Shown: in pieces, positions 1 through 5,018 of the stretch
Layout: each line of letters starts with the position of its first letter
Numbering within the stretch: position 1 is the stretch's first letter
DNA from: Thiohalocapsa sp.
GTDB taxonomy: Bacteria; Pseudomonadota; Gammaproteobacteria; Chromatiales; Chromatiaceae
Assembly: GCF_019695415.1 (NCBI RefSeq)
Contig: NZ_JAIFKJ010000657.1
Coordinates: 2,433 to 7,450, forward strand
Length of the DNA stretch: 5,018 bases
Direction: 5' to 3'
Made by a program: the position numbers and the translations under genes
The notes under the pieces: generated by a model
What the model saw: the letters and a program-made list of their open reading frames with translations, nothing else
What the model was told of the DNA's origin: nothing
Database searches by the model: none

Positions 1-921
1 GTGCACACCTGGCTGCCGGATGCGCACGTGGAGGCGCCCACCGGCGGCTCGGTGATCCTGGCGGCCATCATGCTGAAGATCGGCGGCTACGGCTTCCTGC
101 GCTTCAGCCTGCCCATCACGCCCGATGCCAGCGCGTCGCTGGACGGGCTCATCATCGCGCTGTCCCTGATCGCCGTGGTCTACATCGGCTTCGTGGCGCT
201 GGCGCAGGACGACATGAAGAAGCTCATTGCGTACTCCTCTATTGCGCACATGGGGTTCGTCACCCTGGGCTTTTTCGTGGTCTTCAGCATCGTGCGCCAC
301 ACCGGCAGTGCCGAGGGTGCGGCCATGGGCATCTCCGGCGGCATGGTGCAGATGATCTCTCACGGGTTCATTTCGGGGGCCTTGTTCCTATGCGTCGGCG
401 TGCTCTACGACCGCATGCACACGCGGCGCATCGCCGACTACGGCGGGGTCATCAACACCATGCCCTGGTTCGGCGCATTCGTGGTCTTCTTCGCCATGGC
501 CAACGCCGGGCTGCCGGGCACGTCGGGCTTCGTCGGCGAGTTCATGGTGATCCTTGCGACCTTCCGCGCGGATTTCTGGTACGCGCTGCTGGCGGCGACG
601 ACGCTGATCCTGGCCGCGGCCTTCACCCTATGGATGGTCAAGCGCGTCGTCTTCGGGCCGGTGGGTAATGATCAGGTGGCGGCCCTCAAGGATCTCGACC
701 GCCGCGAGACGCTGAATCTGGGCGTGCTCGCCGCCGCGACGCTGGCCATCGGTATCTGGCCCAAGCCGCTCGTGGACGTCATGGAGCCGTCGATTCAGAA
801 CCTGGTGCAGCATGTACAGGTGAGCAAGCTCCCGGACGCCGGCACCGTTCGCGTGGAAGCCGCACCGCGCAGTGCCGGTGGGGCCGCAGACCTGGCCCAG
901 GTCTTGCCGCACAGCGACTGA
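1..921 (+). CDS. nuoM: NADH:quinone oxidoreductase subunit M, 3' part (partial)
   Basis: C-terminal 306 residues of NuoM, an antiporter-like proton-pumping subunit in the membrane arm of respiratory complex I. The first base of the window is inside the gene: the GTG at 1-3 is an internal Val codon in the conserved VHTWLPDAHVEAPTGGSV stretch, not a start. NuoM is usually about 500 residues, so roughly the first 200 are missing. Visible family marks are LPDAH-x-EAPT at residues 5-14, the TM7 lysine K26 (IMLKIGGYG), the TM8 lysine K73 in AQDDMKKLIAYSSIAHMGFV, the conserved MISHGF at 118-123, and AGLPGTSGFVGEF at 169-181. By alignment from memory, K26 and K73 match E. coli K234 and K265. The frame is open throughout and ends at TGA 919-921. 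The last ~40 residues are hydrophilic and not conserved-looking. nuoN starts 13 nt downstream, so the two are surely co-transcribed. Confidence 0.97.
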   Translation: MHTWLPDAHVEAPTGGSVILAAIMLKIGGYGFLRFSLPITPDASASLDGLIIALSLIAVVYIGFVALAQDDMKKLIAYSSIAHMGFVTLGFFVVFSIVRHTGSAEGAAMGISGGMVQMISHGFISGALFLCVGVLYDRMHTRRIADYGGVINTMPWFGAFVVFFAMANAGLPGTSGFVGEFMVILATFRADFWYALLAATTLILAAAFTLWMVKRVVFGPVGNDQVAALKDLDRRETLNLGVLAAATLAIGIWPKPLVDVMEPSIQNLVQHVQVSKLPDAGTVRVEAAPRSAGGAADLAQVLPHSD

Positions 922-922
922 C

Positions 923-927
923 AGGAA
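923..927 (+). promoter_or_regulatory. Shine-Dalgarno site of nuoN
   Basis: AGGAA lies 7 nt before the ATG at 935, just after the nuoM stop codon. It fixes the nuoN start at 935. The frame is open further upstream, to an ATG at 872, but that would overlap nuoM by 50 nt and add 21 hydrophilic residues foreign to NuoN. Confidence 0.75.
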
Positions 928-934
928 CGCACCG

Positions 935-2383
935 ATGAACTTCCAAGCCATCGACCTTTTTACGATCCTGCCGGAGCTGGTGGTGCTGATCACGGCCTGC
1001 GCGGTGCTGATCGTGGACCTCTACTTGCCGGAAGAGCGCAAGGACGTCAATCAGCTCATCAGCTTTGCCGGCCTCGCCATCGCCATCGCCGCCGTCGGTG
1101 TGGTGGGGCTCGCGTGGGGGCCCATGCCGACGGATGCCTTCGGCAATGCGTTCGTTCGGGACCCCATGAGCGACCTGCTCAAGGGTGCCGTGCTGGTGGT
1201 GACCCTTCTCGCCTTTGCCTACTCGGCGCGCTACATGCGCGAGCGTGAGATGTGGGTCGGGGAGTTCCACGTGCTGGTGCTGTTCGCGGTGCTCGGCATC
1301 CTGATCATGATCTCGGCCAACGACTTCCTGGTGCTCTACCTGGGCCTGGAACTGCTGGCTCTCTGTCTCTACGCCCTGGTGGCCTTCAACCGGGATTCGA
1401 GCACCGGCGCCGAGGCCGCCATGAAGTACTTCGTGCTCGGGGCGCTCGGTTCCGGCCTGCTGCTGTACGGCATTTCCATGCTCTATGGTGCCACCGGGCA
1501 GCTCGGCTTCGACGCCGTTGCCGCGGCGGTGGCCACCGAAGGCATGGAGAACCGCATCCTGGTGTTCGGGCTGGTGTTCGTCATCATCGGCATCGCCTTC
1601 AAGTTCGGCGCCGTGCCCTTCCACATGTGGATTCCGGACGTCTATCAGGGGGCGCCTGCACCGGTGGCGCTGTTCCTGTCGAGCGCGCCGAAGATTGCCG
1701 CCTTCGCCATGGCGGTGCGTATCCTCGTCGACGGGCTGCCGGGGCTTGCGAGCGAGTGGTCCGAGATCCTGGTGATCCTATCCGTGCTGTCGCTGGCTAT
1801 CGGTAACGTCGTCGCTATTGCGCAAACCAACATTCGGCGCATGCTCGGCTACTCGACCATCTCGCACGTGGGGTTCATCTTCTTGGGCCTGCTGGCGGCC
1901 ACGGCTGACGGCTATGCGGCGGCCATGTTCTATGCCGTGGTCTATGCGCTGATGTCGGCGGGTGCCTTCGGCGTGCTGGTGATGATCTCCCACCAGGGCT
2001 TCGAGGCGGAGAATCTGGACGATCTCAAGGGCCTCGGCGAGCGCGACCCCTGGCTCGCGGCGATGATGACGCTGGTGATGTTCTCGATGGCCGGGGTGCC
2101 GCCGCTGGTGGGCTTTATGGCAAAGCTGCTGGTGCTGCAGGCGGTCATTGATATCGGCCTCGTGTGGCTCGCCATTGTCGCGGTGGTATTCTCCATCGTC
2201 GGCGCCTTCTACTACCTGCGGGTGGTGAAGATGATCTACTTCGACAAGCCCGAGCTGGATGCCGTCATCGACGGCACCCGCGATGCCCGCATCGCGGTGA
2301 GCGTCAACGGCCTCTCCATGCTGGTGCTCGGCATGTTCCCGGCGGCGCTGCTGTCGCTCTGCGAGGCAGCCTTCGTCGGCTGA
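935..2383 (+). CDS. nuoN: NADH:quinone oxidoreductase subunit N
   Basis: Complete NuoN of 482 residues, a normal length for the family (E. coli 485). It is one of the three antiporter-like subunits (with NuoL and NuoM) that translocate protons in the inner-membrane arm of complex I. About 14 membrane segments are expected and the hydrophobic pattern fits. The charged residues of the proton path are all present: E139 in YLGLELLALCLYAL, K164 in AAMKYFVLGALGSG, K223 in AFKFGAVPFHMWIPDVYQGA, K253 in SSAPKIAAF and K397 in GFMAKLLVL. These correspond, by alignment from memory, to E. coli E133, K158, K217, K247 and K395. The QTNIRRMLGYSTISHVGF motif (297-314) is typical of the family. The start is chosen by the Shine-Dalgarno at 923-927 and the N-terminus MNFQAIDLFTILPEL. 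It is the last gene of the usual nuo order. No defect is visible, so it should be functional. Confidence 0.98.
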   Translation: MNFQAIDLFTILPELVVLITACAVLIVDLYLPEERKDVNQLISFAGLAIAIAAVGVVGLAWGPMPTDAFGNAFVRDPMSDLLKGAVLVVTLLAFAYSARYMREREMWVGEFHVLVLFAVLGILIMISANDFLVLYLGLELLALCLYALVAFNRDSSTGAEAAMKYFVLGALGSGLLLYGISMLYGATGQLGFDAVAAAVATEGMENRILVFGLVFVIIGIAFKFGAVPFHMWIPDVYQGAPAPVALFLSSAPKIAAFAMAVRILVDGLPGLASEWSEILVILSVLSLAIGNVVAIAQTNIRRMLGYSTISHVGFIFLGLLAATADGYAAAMFYAVVYALMSAGAFGVLVMISHQGFEAENLDDLKGLGERDPWLAAMMTLVMFSMAGVPPLVGFMAKLLVLQAVIDIGLVWLAIVAVVFSIVGAFYYLRVVKMIYFDKPELDAVIDGTRDARIAVSVNGLSMLVLGMFPAALLSLCEAAFVG

Positions 2384-2416
2384 GTAAGGTTCAAGGGGCG
2401 TGCACATGCGGGCAGG

Positions 2417-2422
2417 GCAGGT
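2417..2422 (+). promoter_or_regulatory. Shine-Dalgarno site of the 346-residue membrane protein gene
   Basis: GCAGGT, with AGG ending 7 nt before the ATG at 2429. A similar GCAGGG sits just upstream at 2412-2417. No ATG or GTG lies between the in-frame nuoN stop (2381-2383) and 2429, so 2429 is the natural start. The 45-nt gap to nuoN shows no hairpin followed by a T-run, so transcription may continue from the nuo operon. Confidence 0.5.
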
Positions 2423-2428
2423 AGCACC

Positions 2429-3469
2429 ATGAATTATCTTCAGGCCTTCGGAAAAGCGGAGCGGCGCCAGGCCATCAGCTTTCTGGCCGTCCGGTTGGCT
2501 GCGATTGTGCTTGTGGCCACGGTGGTGCTGTATGGCATCGCCGTGACTCCAGGTGTGCCCTACCACATCCGCGAGCTTTTTGGCGATTCGCCAACAGTGG
2601 TCCAGGCGCTGCTCTTCGCGGTCATGGTGCTGCTCGCGCTCGGGCCCCCTGCGCTGTTCGGCTTGCAGCTGATTCGCCAGCCGAAGCTTTGGGCCTGGCT
2701 CTTCCCCCTCGCCATGCTCGCCCATGGGGTCCTGATCTTCCTCATGTTCCGCTTCGCGACGCCCATCGGCAGCGTGCACGACCTGGTCGGCCTGCCGGTG
2801 TGGTCCATGTCGGCGGAGCTGGAGCGCTTGATCCGCTTCACAGCGGTGTTTTTGGTTTTGTCCGTCTCCATCGCCGGCGGCACCGCCATGCTATACGCCG
2901 TCACGCGCTCGTATGAGCCGCGACGCTTCTTGTGGTGGCTGCTGTATGCGGTGCTCTTCCTGGCGTTTGCCTACTGGATCGTCGTTGTGCTTGCGGCCAC
3001 GGACAACGTCACACTGCTTCTGCGTGGCGACGCCAATCCGTTGTCTTGGCTAGCCATCTCGGTCTGGATGCTGCTGATGGCCTTTGGCGCCTCGCTGCTG
3101 GCCGAGCGTATGTCTGGTGTCTTTACCGGCACCGCAACGGCATTGTTCGCGCAGGTGCTGCTGCTGCTCATCACCTACGGCGCGCTCTTTTTCGCGACTG
3201 AGCCCCGTGTGCTCGGCCCCGACTCCGGCTTATCGGCACTGGAGTTTTTGCTGAGTGGGAGCCGGACGGAGTATGCGCAGGGAGGGCTGGAGGTGTTCTT
3301 GCGCTATACGCTGGCCTATATCGCGGCCATGCTGCTATTGACCTTCGCGCAGTATCCCGTTTGGGTAGCCTACTCGACCCGGCGGTTTGCCCGCAGTCCG
3401 GCTGCGGAGCAGCTTGGAACCCTGCCGGCCGACGACGCCGGAAGCCTAAGCTCAAGCAACGACGCTTGA
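2429..3469 (+). CDS. Uncharacterised polytopic membrane protein, 346 residues
   Basis: I do not recognise a family. The protein is strongly hydrophobic with about eight likely membrane segments, near residues 16-39, 57-83, 87-108, 134-158, 165-190, 205-225, 232-255 and 287-313. A short basic N-terminus (KAERRQ) precedes the first segment. The C-terminal ~30 residues are polar, rich in Ser, Ala and Asp, and probably cytoplasmic after the basic STRRFARS stretch. There is no cleavable signal peptide, ATP-binding motif or obvious metal-binding cluster. The hydrophobic pattern, high Leu/Ala/Val content and uninterrupted frame of over 1 kb, with a Shine-Dalgarno, support a real gene. It lies 45 nt after nuoN and 82 nt before a VanZ-like gene on the same strand. 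It is not a known complex I subunit. A role with the VanZ-like neighbour in the cell envelope is possible but is inferred only from position. Confidence 0.85.
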   Translation: MNYLQAFGKAERRQAISFLAVRLAAIVLVATVVLYGIAVTPGVPYHIRELFGDSPTVVQALLFAVMVLLALGPPALFGLQLIRQPKLWAWLFPLAMLAHGVLIFLMFRFATPIGSVHDLVGLPVWSMSAELERLIRFTAVFLVLSVSIAGGTAMLYAVTRSYEPRRFLWWLLYAVLFLAFAYWIVVVLAATDNVTLLLRGDANPLSWLAISVWMLLMAFGASLLAERMSGVFTGTATALFAQVLLLLITYGALFFATEPRVLGPDSGLSALEFLLSGSRTEYAQGGLEVFLRYTLAYIAAMLLLTFAQYPVWVAYSTRRFARSPAAEQLGTLPADDAGSLSSSNDA

Positions 3470-3557
3470 TGGGCTCGGCCGCGCATCCCCCTCACCGTGT
3501 TTCACCGCCCGCCTCGTCGCCGTCGCGCATCGCCTGCCCGCTGACCCCTGAATGCCG

Positions 3558-5018
3558 ATGAACCGGCATGCCGCGCCGCTGCTGTCGGCAGGATTCCGAG
3601 AGCCGCGGTGGTGGCTGCTCTGCCTCATCTATCTGGGCTTTGTAGTCTACGGCAGCCTAGTGCCCCTGGAATGGCGGGACGTGCCCTTCGACCAGGCTGT
3701 TGCGCGCTTTGCAAGCATTGGCTTTCTAGACCTCGGCGCTGCATCGCGTGCCGATTGGGTCGCGAACATCGTGCTCTATGTGCCGCTCGGCTTTCTGGCC
3801 TGTGCGGCCTTGTTCGGCTTGCGTGCCCATGGCGCCCTGGCCTGGATCGGCGCGACCACGGTCTTCGCCGCCTGTGTCGCCGTGGCGGTCGCGGTGGAGT
3901 TCCTACAGATCTTCTTCGCACCGCGCACGGTGTCACTGAACGACCTGCTCGCCGAGACCATCGGCTCCGCAATCGGTGTCGGGCTTTGGCTCTTCGGACG
4001 CTGGCGTGTGGTGCGCCTCGCGCTCGGTTTTGCAAGCGGGGGGCGCCCGTCCGTGCTTGCGGCGCTCGGTGTCTTCGTAATGGCCTATGTGGCGCTGTCG
4101 CTCTTTCCTTACGACTTCGTTGTCTCCAGCGATGAGCTCGCCGCCCAGCTGGCGAGCGGGAACCATGCCTGGCTCGCCGGCGGCTGCGATCAGTGGCTGC
4201 GTTGCCTTGCCGTGTGGACGGCGGAACTGCTGGCCATCGCGCCATTGGGGTTGCTGCTGACGTTGCTTTATCCGCGCTGGCCCTGGGTGTGGTTCGCGCT
4301 GATCGGCGCCGGTGCCGGACTCGTGCTGGAGCCGTTGCAGCTGCTGTTGGTCTCCGGCAAGGCGCAGGGTCTCTCTGTGCTGCTGCGGGGTGCGGGCACG
4401 CTCTTGGGCGCGTTCTGCGGGCGCCTGTTGCTGACCTTGGATCTCGCGCTTGCGGTCACCCTGGTACGACGGGCTGTACCCTGGCTCGCGGTGCCATACC
4501 TAGCGGCATTGACTGGTCTCTCCGGCTGGTGGGCTGGGCCTTGGCTGCCGGCGTCCCGGGCACTGGCGCGGCTGGGAGACTTGGGCTGGGTGCCCTTTTA
4601 CTACCACTACTGGACCTCCGAGCCGGTGGCCATGGCGAGCCTGCTCTCGCAGCTCGCGATGTATATGCCGGTTGGGGTCGCCGTCTGGGCCTGGCGCTGG
4701 AATGGGCGGCGGCGCTCGCCAAGTGTCTGGCCGGCGCCAGCGCTCGCGCTGGGCCTCGCACTGGTGGTGGAGGCCGGTAAGCTCTTCGCGCCCGGTGCCC
4801 GGCCGGACCCCACCAACCTGCTCATCGCCCCGGCCGGCGCATGGCTTGCCCAGGCCATGGCGGGTTGGCTCGCACGGGGGCCCGAGCCGGCGACGCAGGC
4901 GCCGCCTTGGTCGGCTTCGAGAACGCCCCCCGCCTGGGCCCCCGTCCCCGGCCGTACAGCCCCCCCGCCCCCCCCGCCCCCCCAGCAGCTTCCCAGCCCC
5001 CCCCCACCGCCGACCCCC
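3558..5018 (+). CDS. VanZ-like multi-unit membrane protein (3' end outside window)
   Basis: The frame opens after TGA 3549-3551 and has no stop through the final base, giving 487 residues. Two in-frame ATGs, 3552 and 3558, are possible starts and neither has a convincing Shine-Dalgarno; I chose 3558 (MNRHAAPLLS) arbitrarily. Roughly 10-13 membrane segments are likely. Residues 70-140 match the VanZ-like domain: NIVLYVPLGFL (70-80), then E114, Q117, P122, R123, D129 and G136 in the EFLQIFFAPR and LNDLLAETIG motifs. The usual second Asp is Ser126 and the usual Asn is Glu133. Related units appear at 224-288 (APLGLL, E258, Q261, G280) and 368-431 (MYMPVGV, E405, P412, R415, D417, N420, G427). VanZ itself gives low-level teicoplanin resistance by an unsettled mechanism. 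Most chromosomal homologues have no proven role, so nothing here implies drug resistance. From about residue 441 the sequence becomes a proline-rich tail of doubtful quality. Confidence 0.88.
   Translation, partial: MNRHAAPLLSAGFREPRWWLLCLIYLGFVVYGSLVPLEWRDVPFDQAVARFASIGFLDLGAASRADWVANIVLYVPLGFLACAALFGLRAHGALAWIGATTVFAACVAVAVAVEFLQIFFAPRTVSLNDLLAETIGSAIGVGLWLFGRWRVVRLALGFASGGRPSVLAALGVFVMAYVALSLFPYDFVVSSDELAAQLASGNHAWLAGGCDQWLRCLAVWTAELLAIAPLGLLLTLLYPRWPWVWFALIGAGAGLVLEPLQLLLVSGKAQGLSVLLRGAGTLLGAFCGRLLLTLDLALAVTLVRRAVPWLAVPYLAALTGLSGWWAGPWLPASRALARLGDLGWVPFYYHYWTSEPVAMASLLSQLAMYMPVGVAVWAWRWNGRRRSPSVWPAPALALGLALVVEAGKLFAPGARPDPTNLLIAPAGAWLAQAMAGWLARGPEPATQAPPWSASRTPPAWAPVPGRTAPPPPPPPQQLPSPPPPPTP
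4923..5018. repeat. C-rich low-complexity tail at the window end
   Basis: From about 4921 to 5018, 66 of 98 bases are C and only 18 are G, unlike the balanced G/C of the rest of the window. C-runs include 4926-4931 (6), 4939-4943 (5), 4960-4966 (7), 4968-4975 (8), 4977-4983 (7) and 4997-5005 (9). In the VanZ-like frame it reads as a proline-rich tail with QQLPS inserted. The minus strand carries matching G-runs that could form a G-quadruplex. It may be error at a contig end or a real tract; the sequence alone does not decide. Confidence 0.8.

Noticed and set aside
872..934. Longer nuoN start at ATG 872
   Set aside because: It overlaps nuoM by 50 nt and adds a 21-residue hydrophilic leader; the Shine-Dalgarno and NuoN-like N-terminus point to 935.
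779..2779. Long minus-strand open frames opposite nuoN and the downstream gene (779-1624 and 1778-2779)
   Set aside because: Their products are His/Glu/Arg/Gln-rich, the usual antisense shadow of GC-rich membrane-protein genes, with no recognisable domain.
3425..3441. CCGGC/GCCGG inverted repeat near the end of the 346-residue gene
   Set aside because: A 5-bp stem inside coding sequence with no T-run; common by chance in GC-rich DNA.
3452..3469. Small hairpin TCAAGC/GCTTGA spanning the stop codon of the 346-residue gene
   Set aside because: The stem is only 6 bp, AT/GC mixed, and is not followed by a T-run, so it does not qualify as a terminator.
3470..3551. 82-nt gap as a possible promoter or small RNA
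   Set aside because: It is GC-rich with no recognisable -35/-10 pair, hairpin or repeat.
3564..3573. Perfect 10-bp palindrome CGGCATGCCG at the start of the VanZ-like gene
   Set aside because: Short, single and inside the coding region; expected by chance at this GC content.
3608..4780. Plus-strand frames 3608-4135 and 4193-4780, and the minus-strand frame 3625-4245
   Set aside because: They are Arg/Ala/Gly/Cys-rich shadows of the VanZ-like frame, which is continuous and carries the family motifs.

Overview
The window looks like a piece of a GC-rich proteobacterial chromosome. The order nuoM-nuoN and the strong NuoM/NuoN sequence motifs show the 3' end of a 14-gene NADH:quinone oxidoreductase (respiratory complex I) cluster. 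The protein style suggests a gammaproteobacterium, perhaps near Chromatiales/Ectothiorhodospiraceae. That placement is an impression from the proteins, not a computed result. All supported genes are on the + strand.

Layout. Bases 1-921 hold the C-terminal 306 residues of NuoM; the 5' part lies outside the window. Bases 935-2383 hold a complete nuoN with its own Shine-Dalgarno sequence. After a 45-nt gap, 2429-3469 encodes an unrecognised 346-residue polytopic membrane protein. After a further 82-nt gap, an ORF opens at 3552/3558 and stays open to the last base (5018). It encodes a VanZ-like membrane protein with no stop codon in the window.

Function. NuoM and NuoN are two of the three antiporter-like proton-pumping subunits of the complex I membrane arm. 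NuoN carries all the expected membrane Glu/Lys residues. The two downstream membrane proteins are not complex I subunits. They may be read from the tail of the nuo transcript, because gaps are short and no terminator is visible, or they may form a separate cell-envelope unit.

Most notable. The VanZ-like ORF appears to be built from three related VanZ-like units, with the middle one degenerate. Its last ~100 bases (about 4920-5018) change abruptly to extremely C-rich DNA coding for a proline tail. That tail is either a sequencing/assembly artefact at a contig end or a real structured, G-quadruplex-prone stretch. I saw no tRNA, rRNA, CRISPR array, insertion sequence or clear terminator.
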